This document shows positions 48,281-57,925 of a DNA stretch of 64,000 bases, in pieces. Under the pieces are notes generated by a model. That model ran no database searches. It was not told the origin of the DNA and worked only from the letters and a program-made list of their open reading frames with translations. This DNA is from Croceivirga sp. GTDB taxonomy: Bacteria > Bacteroidota > Bacteroidia > Flavobacteriales > Flavobacteriaceae. How positions within the stretch are numbered: the stretch's first letter is position 1; each line of letters starts with the position of its first letter. Where the stretch lies: the NCBI GenBank assembly GCA_028281025.1, contig JANQKR010000047.1:53842-117841 (forward strand), given 5' to 3'. Position numbers and translations under genes: made by a program.

Positions 48281-48838
48281 CTAATCCAATTTCAATCGCA
48301 TATCGGTGGCTTGCCCATCTACTATGCGCACAATAAAAAGGCTGGCATTGTCATCATCATCCATTGCCTTGTATTTTTCAATTCCCAGGAGGCCATTGGT
48401 GAAACTGGGCGTGGTATTGCTATGGCCCACGATGAGGACTTGTTTCCCCCTGTTCTTTAGTTTAAAACCTTCCATGTCCAGACCATTTGGGTCATAAAAC
48501 TCGATATCAATATCTTTCTTGACCGATGTTGGTGCAGCGGTCATGGTGGTGCGTTCATAATTAGTGGAATAAATCGCATCCAGGGCTATATGATCAAATA
48601 CCTCTGCCCAGCGTATGGCGCGATCCAAACCTTTTTGTTCCAACTCCGGATCGGGATTGTTGGGGTCGCTCCTATCTTTTTCGGAATGCCTGATCAAATA
48701 AAAAGTGGAAACAACAGGTTCTTTATTTATTTTAATATCTTTATCATCCTGCTTGCAACCGACAATGCCCACTATAAAAGGCGCTAACAGTAGGCATGTA
48801 AAAACTGAGGTTTTTAAAGATTTTTGAAGTTTCCCCAT
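48281..48838 (-). CDS. Histidine phosphatase (phosphoglycerate mutase-like) lipoprotein
   Basis: Predicted periplasmic lipoprotein phosphatase, 185 residues. Lipobox IVGC puts Cys28 as the lipidated residue. The catalytic RHSEK motif has His51, and the second catalytic His is in VLIVGHSNTTP. The acidic TNYERTTMTAAPT segment resembles the SixA/PGAM substrate loop. Substrate unknown. The ATG at 48838 is used; an upstream TTG would add four residues. Confidence 0.86.
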   Translation of the reverse strand: MGKLQKSLKTSVFTCLLLAPFIVGIVGCKQDDKDIKINKEPVVSTFYLIRHSEKDRSDPNNPDPELEQKGLDRAIRWAEVFDHIALDAIYSTNYERTTMTAAPTSVKKDIDIEFYDPNGLDMEGFKLKNRGKQVLIVGHSNTTPSFTNGLLGIEKYKAMDDDDNASLFIVRIVDGQATDMRLKLD

Positions 48839-48893
48839 ATCATATTTCAATAAATAATTAACTTAAAAGTAGCATTAAATTTTTTATCCAAAT

Positions 48894-50468
48894 ATGTTGC
48901 GGTATTTTTTGCTTTTTGTTTTTGGATCAATTTCATTCACCTGTGTTGCCCAAGATGTGGAGCTGCCAACAGATTTTAGACAGCATAATCTCAACCAAAT
49001 CAATTCCAGTTTGTTCAACCCCACATTTTCACTGGATCGAAACCTTCCACGGTCCTTGGCCCTCTGGTCCCGATGGCAGTGGCAAAGTATTGATGGAGAT
49101 CCAACAACCCTATTTGTGAATTATACCCAAAAACTCAATGAGAACCTTGCGGGAGGTCTTGGTTTTTTCCAGCACAATACAGGGATATACCTACAGACGG
49201 GGCTCAATCTAAATGTGGCATGGGCAGGTTCTTTGGGTGATAATACGACCATCTACCTTGGGGTGAACATTTTTTCGTTTGACCAAAAACTCGCCGATGA
49301 ACAATTGGTTCTTTTACCCGAAAGTGAATTGCAATCCATCAATACCGAAAACAGTTTTTTAACCCAAATATCACCCGGGTTACGATTGACAAGTAAAACG
49401 TTCAGTGTTGGAATTACTGTCCAAAATGCGGTGTCCCTAGCGCTAAGCGGACCTGACGATCCTGAAAGCAATGGTTCCGTTATAGGATTTATCAGTAATG
49501 ATTTCCCTTTTCAGCTATGGGGTAACCCCACCTTCTTTAGGCCCCAACTGTATTTGAATGCCATTTCGGGTTTTGATACGCAGGTAGGAATCAATGCCCT
49601 GCTGGGACATCCCCAATTTTGGGTGCAGGGGGGGTACAATGATTTTTATGGGCCCTCTTTGGGATTGGGCGTTACTTTGGCAAAAAAAATAGCGATAGGG
49701 GGACTTTTGGAATTTCCTACGGATAATGAAATTTCGGAAGAAGACCCCACTTTTGAGTTAACGGTCTCTTACTTGATCGGCAAACAAACTTTTGCAAAAA
49801 AGCCCCAATTGGAAGAGGAGCCATTGTTGGAAGAAAAGTTGCCGGCCAAGGAGAAAACCAAACCCAGCAAGGAGAACAAAACGGTGGACAATATAGAGGA
49901 TACAAAAAAAGCGCCCGAAGTTACCCCTAAAAGACCCTCGAGAAGACAGCTGCGACTTCAAGAAGAAAGAAGACAGGACTCCATTGATCAGGCTCTAATT
50001 GCGGCAAACGCGGCCAGAAAGGAAAAATATCGGCTGGACAGTATTGCCCGAGTCAGGGAGGAACAAAGACGTATCCAGGCCAAACAGGATTCCATTGCCA
50101 CGGCAAAATCCAAGGAAATGGCACTTTTAAGGGAAAAAGCCAGACAGGACAGTATTGCTCAAGTCGAGCTCAATAAAGATGTGGATTTGCTCCCTAATGA
50201 GCGGTATGAGGAAGTTGCCAAAGAGGATGGTCTGGAACCCGGATTTTATTTGATTGCCAATGTGTTCGGTACCAAAAAATATTATGAGAATTTCATGAAA
50301 ACCTTGAAGGGCAGAGGGTTAAGCCCAGGTTCATTTTATCGGACCGTCAATGGGTATAACTATGTCTATTTACAGCGATATAATTCCATTAATGAGGCGA
50401 GAAAGGCAAGGGATAGCAAGTTCAATGGTAAATACCAGGATAAACTTTGGATTTTTAGGGTACGTTGA
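48894..50468 (+). CDS. PorP/SprF-family outer-membrane protein with coiled-coil and SPOR-like C-terminus
   Basis: Protein of 524 residues. Signal peptide 1-20 (VAQ), then a PorP/SprF-type barrel to about residue 300 (opening LPTDFRQHNLNQINSSLFNPTFS; internal LGVGFFQH-like and GINALLGHPQFWVQGGYN). Next is a Lys/Glu-rich linker, then an Arg/Gln-rich helix containing four D-S-I repeats (RQDSID, RLDSIA, KQDSIA, RQDSIA). The last 90 residues (GFYLIANVFGTKKYYENFM...YNSINEARKARDSKF) look like a SPOR fold. PorP/SprF proteins serve type IX secretion and gliding; no adhesin gene is adjacent. Confidence 0.82.
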   Translation: MLRYFLLFVFGSISFTCVAQDVELPTDFRQHNLNQINSSLFNPTFSLDRNLPRSLALWSRWQWQSIDGDPTTLFVNYTQKLNENLAGGLGFFQHNTGIYLQTGLNLNVAWAGSLGDNTTIYLGVNIFSFDQKLADEQLVLLPESELQSINTENSFLTQISPGLRLTSKTFSVGITVQNAVSLALSGPDDPESNGSVIGFISNDFPFQLWGNPTFFRPQLYLNAISGFDTQVGINALLGHPQFWVQGGYNDFYGPSLGLGVTLAKKIAIGGLLEFPTDNEISEEDPTFELTVSYLIGKQTFAKKPQLEEEPLLEEKLPAKEKTKPSKENKTVDNIEDTKKAPEVTPKRPSRRQLRLQEERRQDSIDQALIAANAARKEKYRLDSIARVREEQRRIQAKQDSIATAKSKEMALLREKARQDSIAQVELNKDVDLLPNERYEEVAKEDGLEPGFYLIANVFGTKKYYENFMKTLKGRGLSPGSFYRTVNGYNYVYLQRYNSINEARKARDSKFNGKYQDKLWIFRVR

Positions 50469-50478
50469 TTGGAACCAC

Positions 50479-51072
50479 CTATTTTACTTCGTTGTCCACC
50501 AAATGGATTAAATACGCCACGGTGTTGACCAAATATTTTCGGTCCTTGGTCATTGTAGCCATGGCAACGGCCCCACTGAGCATGGTGTACAGTTGTTTCG
50601 CAAATTGAAGGGGAGGAACAGGAATTTTGATTTCACCCGCTTTTACACCATTTTCCAAAACCAGTGCAATTTTCCCTTCCAGTTCATTGAGCGTTTCGTG
50701 ACAAGCGGCCACCAACAATTTGTTATTGTTTTGGGCGTCCACCCCCACGCTCAATATAGGACAGCCCCCCATGGGCATGGTAAATACATCATACTGTCTA
50801 TAGAAACCCAGTAAGGAATGGATTTTGTCCATGGCACTTCCCTCTACTGATAGCAGTTCATCAAATTTGGTGAGCAGTTGGTTTCTGTTATATTCAAAGG
50901 CGGAGAGGGCCAATGCTTCCTTGTTCTCAAAGTTCCCATAAATTGCCCCTTTGGTGAGGCCGGTGGCTTCGGTCAAATGACTCATACTGGTACCTACATA
51001 ACCGTGTTTGGTAAAAATGGGTGCTACCGTCTCTATGATGTATTTTGTGGTCCGTTCGGCTTTGGAGGACAT
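50479..51072 (-). CDS. TetR/AcrR-family transcriptional regulator
   Basis: One-component repressor of 197 residues. The N-terminal helix-turn-helix is YIIETVAPIFTKHGYVGTSMSHLTEATGLTKGAIYGNFENKEALALSA (about residues 11-59), with the usual G-x-x-x-T-x-x-x-I-A pattern. The C-terminal ligand-binding domain is less conserved; MGGCPILSVGVDAQN is a feature of the TetR_C subset near LmrA/YxaF-type regulators. It is flanked by genes with no known regulatory link. An operator-like palindrome lies 34 bp upstream. Confidence 0.92.
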   Translation of the reverse strand: MSSKAERTTKYIIETVAPIFTKHGYVGTSMSHLTEATGLTKGAIYGNFENKEALALSAFEYNRNQLLTKFDELLSVEGSAMDKIHSLLGFYRQYDVFTMPMGGCPILSVGVDAQNNNKLLVAACHETLNELEGKIALVLENGVKAGEIKIPVPPLQFAKQLYTMLSGAVAMATMTKDRKYLVNTVAYLIHLVDNEVK

Positions 51073-51105
51073 AGGTCTGTGTTTTAGGCTAAGATATGAA
51101 AATTA

Positions 51106-51121
51106 TATACTGGATGGTATA
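51106..51121. promoter_or_regulatory. Operator-like palindrome upstream of the TetR gene
   Basis: TATAC-N6-GTATA, perfect 5-bp arms with a 6-nt spacer, in the 58 bp between the TetR start and the clpB terminator. Size and symmetry fit a TetR autoregulatory site; there is no experimental basis. Confidence 0.4.
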
Positions 51122-51124
51122 ACT

Positions 51125-51156
51125 AAAAAAGGGCGGTCCACGGACCGCCCTTTTTA
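51125..51156. terminator. clpB: Bidirectional terminator after clpB
   Basis: Perfect stem GGGCGGTCC-AC-GGACCGCCC (51131-51150) flanked by A6 and T5, so it can act on both strands. On the minus strand it lies about 22 nt after the clpB stop. Confidence 0.9.
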
Positions 51157-51171
51157 CCGTAATACATGTGC

Positions 51172-53772
51172 TTAAACTGCAACCTCGCTTTGATTTCTAA
51201 AGACCAAACCATCATCAAACGAGTCCAGAAGAATGATGCTTTCACTTTTAATGGTTCCCTTCAAAAGTTCTTTGGACAGTTTATTGAGGACTTCCTTTTG
51301 AATCAACCTTTTAATGGGGCGTGCTCCATATTGGGGGTCGTATCCTTTTTGGGACAAATACTGTACGGCCTCTTCGGTGGCATCCAAAGTGATATTTTGT
51401 GCAGACAGTCGTTTTTTTAATTGTTCCAACTGTAGACCAACAATTCTTGTGATATCCTTTTTGCTCAATGGGGTGAACATGATGATGTCATCGATCCGGT
51501 TCAAAAACTCAGGGCGTATGGTTTTCCGTAAAAGCCCTAAAACCTCAATACGAGCAGCTTCCGTGGCACTGTAAATATCATTGGAGTTTTCGAACTTCTC
51601 CTGGATGATATGGCTTCCCATATTACTCGTCATGATAATGATGGCGTTTTTAAAATCGGCTACGCGACCTTTATTGTCGGTTAACCTTCCTTCATCCAAA
51701 ACCTGGAGCAGAATGTTAAAAGTGTCAGGATGTGCTTTTTCAATTTCATCCAGTAGGACCACCGAATAGGGTCTTCTTCTAACCGCTTCGGTCAATTGTC
51801 CACCTTCATCGTATCCTACATATCCCGGGGGCGCACCCACCAATCTACTTACGGCGTGCCGTTCTTGGTATTCACTCATATCAATACGGGTCATCGCATT
51901 TTCATCATCAAATAAATAAGCTGCCAGGGTTTTTGCCAGTTCGGTTTTTCCCACTCCCGTGGTTCCCAGAAAGAGAAAGGAGCCAATGGGTTTTTTGGCA
52001 TCCTGGAGGCCGGCCCTACTTCTGCGAATGGCATCGGACACGGCTTCAATGGCCTCCTCCTGGCCAACCACCCGTTGGTGCAGTACGGATTCCAGTTGCA
52101 ATAGTTTGTCCCGTTCACTTTGTAACATTTTGGTAACGGGAATCCCGGTCCATTTGGCCACTACTTCCGCAATATCCTCGTTGGTCACCTCTTCTTTGAT
52201 CAGGGTTCCCGCGGTTTGTTGCGCTTTAAGTTCCTGTTGTAATTTTTCCAGGGACTCTTGTGCCTCCTTTATTTTTCCATAGCGAAGTTCGGCTACTTTT
52301 CCGTAGTCCCCATTGCGTTCTGCCCGCTCAGCCTCCAATTTATAGTTTTCAATATCCTGTTTGGTCTTTTGGATCGTATCCACAACGGACTTTTCACCTT
52401 CCCACTGTGCGAAGATTTCATTTCGCTCCTCTTTAAGGTTTGCCAATTCCAGATTTAAGGATTTAAGCTTGGTCTCATCGTTCTCCCGCTTTATGGCTTC
52501 GATTTCAATTTCCAACTGCATTATTTTTCGGTCAAGCGCATCCAATTCCTCAGGCTTTGAATTGATTTCCATACGGAGTTTGGATGCCGCTTCGTCCATC
52601 AAATCAATGGCCTTATCCGGTAAAAACCGATTGGTGATGTACCGCTGGGACAGTTCTACGGCCGAAATGACCGCTTCGTCCATAATACGTACCTTGTGGT
52701 GGGCTTCGTATTTCTCCTTGATACCCCTAAGAATGGAGATGGCACTTTCGGTATCGGGCTCATCCACCACTACTTTTTGGAACCTTCTTTCCAACGCCTT
52801 GTCCTTTTCAAAATATTTCTGGTATTCATCCAAGGTTGTGGCCCCAATCGCCCTTAACTCACCCCTGGCAAGCGCAGGCTTTAGGATGTTTGCCGCATCC
52901 ATGGCCCCTTGGCCACCTCCGGCCCCAACCAAGGTGTGAATTTCATCAATAAACAATACTATGGATCCATCCGAGGTGGTAACCTCTTTAATGACCGATT
53001 TTAAACGCTCCTCAAATTCACCCTTGTATTTGGCACCTGCGATCAATGCACCCATATCCAGGGAATAAATGGTTTTTTCCTTTAGGTTTTCGGGAACGTC
53101 CCCCTGTACTATTCGATGGGCCAAACCTTCTGCTATTGCGGTTTTACCCACTCCGGGTTCTCCTACCAACATGGGATTGTTTTTTGTTCTCCTGGATAGG
53201 ATTTGCAGTACCCGTCTGATCTCCTCATCCCGGCCAATAACGGGGTCCAACTTTCCGGAGTCGGCCAGTTCATTGAGGTTGCGTGCATACTTCTGGAGCG
53301 AATTATAGGTGTCTTCGGCGCTTTGGGAGGTTACGTTACCGCCTTTTCGGAGTTCGGTTATTGCCGCCGTCAGTCCTTTTTCCGTCACCCCATTGTCCTT
53401 TAGTATCTGGGCGATTTTACTTTTCGATTTAAAAATGGCAAGTAACAAATGTTCAATGGAAACATACTCATCTTCCATTTTTTTCGCAACTATACTGGCT
53501 TCATTAAGGGATTTACCGGCTTCCCGGGATACCATGATTTCCCCTCCCGAGACTTTGGGGAAATTCTCCAATTCCTTGTCGATCACCTGATTGATCAAAT
53601 TGTTGTTGACATCCAATTTTTTAAGCAGAAAGGGCAGGACATTTTGGTCCACCTCTGCAATGGCCTTGAACAGGTGTTCATTTTCTATTTGTTGGTGACC
53701 ATATCCTTGCGCAATCTGTTGCGCCTGTTGTATGGCTTCCTGTGATTTTATAGTGAAGTTGTTGAAGTTCAT
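51172..53772 (-). CDS. clpB: ATP-dependent disaggregase ClpB
   Basis: Hsp100 chaperone that extracts polypeptides from aggregates with DnaK. Two Clp-N repeats (residues 1-150), AAA-1 with Walker A GEPGVGKTAIAEGL, the long M-domain coiled coil (about 400-530, LERKIMQLEIEIEAIKRE-type), and AAA-2 with Walker A GTTGVGKTELAKTL. Length 866 is normal. The ATG at 53770-53772 (MNFNNFTIKSQEAIQQAQ) is the family start; a longer frame adds 29 unrelated residues. It ends in a strong terminator. No heat-shock element is recognised. Confidence 0.97.
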   Translation of the reverse strand: MNFNNFTIKSQEAIQQAQQIAQGYGHQQIENEHLFKAIAEVDQNVLPFLLKKLDVNNNLINQVIDKELENFPKVSGGEIMVSREAGKSLNEASIVAKKMEDEYVSIEHLLLAIFKSKSKIAQILKDNGVTEKGLTAAITELRKGGNVTSQSAEDTYNSLQKYARNLNELADSGKLDPVIGRDEEIRRVLQILSRRTKNNPMLVGEPGVGKTAIAEGLAHRIVQGDVPENLKEKTIYSLDMGALIAGAKYKGEFEERLKSVIKEVTTSDGSIVLFIDEIHTLVGAGGGQGAMDAANILKPALARGELRAIGATTLDEYQKYFEKDKALERRFQKVVVDEPDTESAISILRGIKEKYEAHHKVRIMDEAVISAVELSQRYITNRFLPDKAIDLMDEAASKLRMEINSKPEELDALDRKIMQLEIEIEAIKRENDETKLKSLNLELANLKEERNEIFAQWEGEKSVVDTIQKTKQDIENYKLEAERAERNGDYGKVAELRYGKIKEAQESLEKLQQELKAQQTAGTLIKEEVTNEDIAEVVAKWTGIPVTKMLQSERDKLLQLESVLHQRVVGQEEAIEAVSDAIRRSRAGLQDAKKPIGSFLFLGTTGVGKTELAKTLAAYLFDDENAMTRIDMSEYQERHAVSRLVGAPPGYVGYDEGGQLTEAVRRRPYSVVLLDEIEKAHPDTFNILLQVLDEGRLTDNKGRVADFKNAIIIMTSNMGSHIIQEKFENSNDIYSATEAARIEVLGLLRKTIRPEFLNRIDDIIMFTPLSKKDITRIVGLQLEQLKKRLSAQNITLDATEEAVQYLSQKGYDPQYGARPIKRLIQKEVLNKLSKELLKGTIKSESIILLDSFDDGLVFRNQSEVAV

Positions 53773-53914
53773 ATCGTTTTTTTGAATTGCTATTTCAACA
53801 ACCTTACCAATACCGGGCATCAGACAAAATGGCGCTAAATTCCCGAAAATGGACGACATTTAGTCAGTTGTAATGATTTTTGATATTGGACGACAGAACC
53901 CCTAAATTTATACC

Positions 53915-54310
53915 ATGGGATTATTTGGAGGTTTATTTAAGGGGGGCAAAAACGATGTAAAGGAAGAAGAGGGGGGACTACCCTGGATTGCCTTGAACGA
54001 TAGGGAACAACTTAATGAAATTAAGGAACGTTCCAAGGAAAAACCACAACTGATCTTTAAGCATTCCACTACTTGTGGCATCAGCAGAATGGTATTGGGG
54101 ATGTTCACCGGAAACTATCCTTTTAATGAACGGAATGCCGATCTGTACTTTTTGGATTTGCATGCCCATAGGGATGTTTCCAATGCGGTTGCCGCCAGCT
54201 TTCAGGTAGTGCACCAATCCCCACAGTTATTGGTGGTAAAAAATGGGGCCGTTGTTTTTCATACCTCGCATGGGGCAATCACTGAGGTGAACCTGGAACG
54301 GTTCCTATAA
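53915..54310 (+). CDS. ytxJ: Bacillithiol-system redox protein YtxJ (monothiol bacilliredoxin)
   Basis: Small thioredoxin-fold protein, 131 residues, of the YtxJ/DUF2847 family linked to bacillithiol. The single active-site Cys54 lies in STTCGISR, giving a monothiol TCGIS site rather than CxxC. The opening MGLFGGLFKG may be an amphipathic membrane-contact segment. The downstream cis-Pro region is VVHQSPQLLVV. It implies bacillithiol use in this organism; no bshABC genes are in the window. TAAATTTA, one base off the -7 consensus, lies 4 nt before the ATG. Confidence 0.9.
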   Translation: MGLFGGLFKGGKNDVKEEEGGLPWIALNDREQLNEIKERSKEKPQLIFKHSTTCGISRMVLGMFTGNYPFNERNADLYFLDLHAHRDVSNAVAASFQVVHQSPQLLVVKNGAVVFHTSHGAITEVNLERFL

Positions 54311-54315
54311 AAAAA

Positions 54316-54335
54316 GTCCGGTCAGATGACCGGAC
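54316..54335 (-). terminator. Intrinsic terminator of the 395-residue lipoprotein gene
   Basis: Perfect 9-bp stem GTCCGGTCA-GA-TGACCGGAC, followed on the minus strand by a seven-T run. It lies 11 nt after the lipoprotein stop. Confidence 0.85.
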
Positions 54336-54346
54336 CCATAGAATGA

Positions 54347-55534
54347 TCAATTGAATTCGTGGCGATTTACAATGGCCTTCAACCTTGCCTTTAGGTCCTC
54401 ACCAGCATCATATACCATCTGTTCATTGGTCGGAAAGGAAACTGCGGCCAAATCCAGTAAGGCCACCAGGTTATTGTCCAAAGCCCTTCTATCACCATCA
54501 AAATTTGCGTAAATATGTTGGAAAATAAACTCACTGGATAGGGGATAGGAGTTGATGACCTGTCCGCTCCTTAAATCCTTAAAGCTTACATTGGCGCCGA
54601 TCTGTGCCGTTTTCAATTGGGTAAACTCATAAAAGTTGCAGGTAACCGTTTTGAGCTTGTCCACCTTGATGTCGTTACCCAGGCTATCCTTGGCAACATT
54701 CCCGTTTTCGTCCAGGACATATTCAAACCCGTCCTTGATCACCTTCTCCTTAATGATCTGCCTTTCATTGACCTGTTCCGGGGAAATATTGATTTGATTA
54801 AAGTCCAGTTCCATGGCAAAATCGTAGTTCACATTGTCCATGGGATTGGCATGGAACTGCATCCAAAAGTTATTGATGCCATAGGTGTTGAAATCCAATA
54901 ATTCGGATTCCAATCGTTCCGGGATGATTTGCTGGGTTTTGTTTTTCAATTCCACCTTAACAAAATCCAATCCTTTTCGATAGGCTTCATCCATTTTTTG
55001 TGCCGTATCCCCATATCCGGGGTTGATGTCCTCCAAATACTTGAGATCATCATAGGCCCTTCTATATTCCATTTTATTTCTGGCGTTGGAAAGCAAATTG
55101 GTGGCATTGTCGTACAAATATGCGGAAAGCTCATCCTTGGTGTTTAAAATGGCATTGTCATAATCCACAAATTTGAACCGTGCATTCCTGTCCTCGTCAT
55201 AAATGGGAAGGGGCAATAGGGGTCGTATCCTTTCCTGAAGGTTCTTTAAATTGGAGTATCCTTCATAAATGGCCATGAGATTGGCCGGATTGCCATCATT
55301 TTCCAAAAACTTGATCCTGTTGATTTCTTTTTCGGCGTTTTTGGCGAAAGCTTCCTCCAAAAGGACAACGTAGTCCTGATTTCCCTTTTTTGCCTTGTTT
55401 TCCCTAAGGTTTTTCAAGGCCCTGTTAATGGCCATCGTATAGTTGCCGCTGTTTAAGGCCTGTTGGGTTTTCTTGACCCCTCCACAGGCAGCTAGGAGTA
55501 CAGCGCACATGATGGACAGTACTGATTTTTTCAT
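54347..55534 (-). CDS. Lipoprotein, TPR-like helical N-terminus, function unknown
   Basis: Predicted lipoprotein of 395 residues; lipobox LLAAC gives Cys17. The N-terminal part has helix pairs resembling TPRs (ALNSGNYTMAINRALKNLRENKAKKG, DDLKYLEDINPGYGDTAQKMDEAYRKGLDFV). The C-terminal part is mixed (MQFHANPMDNVNYDFAMELDFNQINISPEQV). No catalytic motif and no family I can name. A longer frame adds 49 codons upstream with no signal-peptide logic, so MKKSVLS is taken as the start. It stands alone with its own terminator. Confidence 0.78.
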   Translation of the reverse strand: MKKSVLSIMCAVLLAACGGVKKTQQALNSGNYTMAINRALKNLRENKAKKGNQDYVVLLEEAFAKNAEKEINRIKFLENDGNPANLMAIYEGYSNLKNLQERIRPLLPLPIYDEDRNARFKFVDYDNAILNTKDELSAYLYDNATNLLSNARNKMEYRRAYDDLKYLEDINPGYGDTAQKMDEAYRKGLDFVKVELKNKTQQIIPERLESELLDFNTYGINNFWMQFHANPMDNVNYDFAMELDFNQINISPEQVNERQIIKEKVIKDGFEYVLDENGNVAKDSLGNDIKVDKLKTVTCNFYEFTQLKTAQIGANVSFKDLRSGQVINSYPLSSEFIFQHIYANFDGDRRALDNNLVALLDLAAVSFPTNEQMVYDAGEDLKARLKAIVNRHEFN

Positions 55535-55782
55535 GGCTTTTTGATTTATGGTTTGATTCGTATTTTTCAATTGGCGTGCCAAAATGCTATAGTTTAGAAA
55601 CGAAAAAGGTTGAACAGTAGTATAATATCGATGAAATACACCTTTTCTTTGGATTTTCCCTTGTTTTGGCGGTAGCGCCAATTGTTGACTTTTTGGTTGA
55701 AAAGTCTATTTCAAATCCGCATTATTCGTGATGGAAAGGAGCGATCAATTTGTATTTTTACCACTTAACTTTTAGCGGGAAA

Positions 55783-57087
55783 ATGCAACGAGACGAGCAG
55801 ATATTTGAACTTATCCAAAGGGAAAGACAACGACAGACCAGGGGAATTGAACTGATAGCTTCGGAAAACTTTACCAGCCCACAGGTTATGGAGGCGGCAG
55901 GGTCGGTTTTAACGAACAAATATGCCGAAGGTTATCCCGGAAAGCGCTATTATGGTGGCTGTGAAGTAGTGGATGAAGTTGAGGAATTGGCCATAGCACG
56001 GGCCAAAACACTTTTTGGGGCCGTTTATGCCAATGTGCAACCGCACTCCGGTTCCCAGGCCAATGCTGCCGTATACCATGCCTGTTTGCAGCCCGGGGAT
56101 ACCATTTTGGGCTTTGATCTGTCCCATGGTGGCCATCTCACCCATGGCTCACCCGTAAATTTTTCGGGAAAATTGTACCGTCCTGTTTTTTACGGTGTGG
56201 ATGAGGAAACGGGAACGCTTGATTATGATGGGATCCAGGAAATTGCGGATCGTGAAAAACCTAAATTGATCATTGCCGGGGCCTCTGCCTATAGTCGGGA
56301 TATGGATTTTAAGCGATTTCGTGAGATTGCGGATAGTGTGAATGCACTGCTGTTGGCGGATATTTCCCATCCATCCGGACTCATTGCCAAGGGCATTCTC
56401 AATGACCCCATGCCACATTGCCATATTGTTACCACAACCACCCATAAAACCCTTCGCGGCCCTAGGGGAGGCCTTATTCTAATGGGCGAGAATTTTGAAA
56501 ATCCCTTCGGGATACGATTAAAGAACGGGAATCTTAGAAAAATGTCGGGACTTTTGGATTTGGCCGTGTTTCCCGGAAATCAAGGCGGGCCCCTGGAGCA
56601 CATTATTGCCGCAAAGGCAATAGCTTTTGGCGAAGCATTGGAGGACCATTTTTTGCATTATATGATCCAGGTCAAGAAAAATGCGGAGGCCTTGTCCAGT
56701 GCCTTGGTGAACCGGGGCTATAAAGTAATATCCGGCGGAACCGATAACCATATGGTGTTGATCGATCTGCGGAACAAGGGAATTACTGGAAAAGATGCCG
56801 AAAAAGCATTGGAACGGGCAGATATTACCGCCAATAAGAATATGGTCCCTTTTGACGATAAATCCCCTTTTATCACTTCAGGGATTCGATTGGGAACCCC
56901 GGCCGTTACCACACGGGGCTTGAGAGAACAGGATATGGAAACCATCGTCTCCTTTATCGATCAGGTGGTCAATGAACCCGATGATGAAGAGGGTATTTCC
57001 AAAATAAAGGACGCCATTAATGAAATGATGTCCCCAAGGCCCTTATTTCAATATCAAGAACAGGGTAAGGAAAGCTATTCCCAGTAG
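55783..57087 (+). CDS. glyA: Serine hydroxymethyltransferase
   Basis: PLP enzyme interconverting serine and glycine with tetrahydrofolate, the main source of one-carbon units. The PLP Lys222 is in [14 protein letters not shown]. Further hallmarks are [13 protein letters not shown] (residues 47-59), [10 protein letters not shown], and the C-terminal [15 protein letters not shown]. Length 434 is normal. The ATG at 55783 is chosen over 55750, whose extra 11 residues are not conserved. A TATTTTTA, one base off the -7 consensus, lies 23 nt upstream. The 3' end overlaps the convergent gene by 13 bp. Confidence 0.97.
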   Translation: MQRDEQIFELIQRERQRQTRGIELIASENFTSPQVMEAAGSVLTNKYAEGYPGKRYYGGCEVVDEVEELAIARAKTLFGAVYANVQPHSGSQANAAVYHACLQPGDTILGFDLSHGGHLTHGSPVNFSGKLYRPVFYGVDEETGTLDYDGIQEIADREKPKLIIAGASAYSRDMDFKRFREIADSVNALLLADISHPSGLIAKGILNDPMPHCHIVTTTTHKTLRGPRGGLILMGENFENPFGIRLKNGNLRKMSGLLDLAVFPGNQGGPLEHIIAAKAIAFGEALEDHFLHYMIQVKKNAEALSSALVNRGYKVISGGTDNHMVLIDLRNKGITGKDAEKALERADITANKNMVPFDDKSPFITSGIRLGTPAVTTRGLREQDMETIVSFIDQVVNEPDDEEGISKIKDAINEMMSPRPLFQYQEQGKESYSQ

Positions 57088-57740
57088 TTCAAAAGAAAGG
57101 AGTCACTTTGCTCAATTATGGTTTTATTGGTGACATCGTATACCTGCAAATCATCATCTCCCTCAAAATAGATGCCCCAAAACTGAAGGTATTTGGATTT
57201 TCCGTTCCTTTCCTTTTCCGAATATGAAAAACTGTTTTTGGTTTCTTCGTGAATGGGAACAAAGATTTCATAGGGCATTTGGGAGAGCCCCCTGGTGAAA
57301 TACACAAAATTTCCGCTCACAAAATCCAGGATGGATTCCAAATTATCCTGTATTTGCTGGTTTGGCAATTTGTAGATGATTATGGAGGTATCCCGTAAGT
57401 GGATGGAAAGTTCCTTAATATCAAAAATGGTATTGGTAGTGGATTCCAGTTCCCAGAGCGCAGCTTGAAAAGGAGAGGTCTTTACGTCACCTGAAATGGC
57501 ATTTCGAAAGCTTCCCCAAGTACCATTGTTCAAGTGGAACAGACTTTCCGTTAACCCATAATTACAATACAGATGAATGACCAGGTCAACTTTTTTATCA
57601 TTGTGGGCAAATACATCAATGGTGGTTTCACAAAAGAAATCACGTTCTAAAATACGTTTTAAGCTTGCCAGTCCGGCTAGCTTAGCGGAATCAAAAGCAC
57701 TATTCTGTATGAAGTCATTGGACTTTTTCGACGTTGACAT
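57075..57740 (-). CDS. Conserved hypothetical cytoplasmic protein (221 aa)
   Basis: No recognised domain, no signal peptide or membrane helix. The sequence is balanced between helices and strands ([46 protein letters not shown]), consistent with a real globular protein. ATG start with no alternative nearby. Its 3' end overlaps glyA by 13 bp tail-to-tail. The 185 bp between it and the response-regulator gene holds no visible -7 box. Function unknown. Confidence 0.7.
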   Translation of the reverse strand: MSTSKKSNDFIQNSAFDSAKLAGLASLKRILERDFFCETTIDVFAHNDKKVDLVIHLYCNYGLTESLFHLNNGTWGSFRNAISGDVKTSPFQAALWELESTTNTIFDIKELSIHLRDTSIIIYKLPNQQIQDNLESILDFVSGNFVYFTRGLSQMPYEIFVPIHEETKNSFSYSEKERNGKSKYLQFWGIYFEGDDDLQVYDVTNKTIIEQSDSFLLNYWE

Positions 57741-57925
57741 TTGCTATACCTTTTGAATTGTACTTCGAAGTTAGAATGAATGATTAAGGAATAATTGAAG
57801 TTTTACCTTAAAAAAACTGGGGTTTACCTAGAAAATTATTGATTTTCTGTTAAAAAAGTGTTAAAGAAATAGTTTTGAACGGTATAAAGCCCCTGTTGAA
57901 CCGTGAAAATCAAATCATGAACTGC

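Noticed and set aside
52361..52939. 192-codon plus-strand reading frame opposite clpB
   Set aside because: It lies entirely within clpB, has a Ser-rich composition expected from antisense reading, and has no recognised domain or start context.
55535..55782. Possible glycine riboswitch before glyA
   Set aside because: No tandem aptamer pattern or terminator hairpin is visible in the short region before the start.
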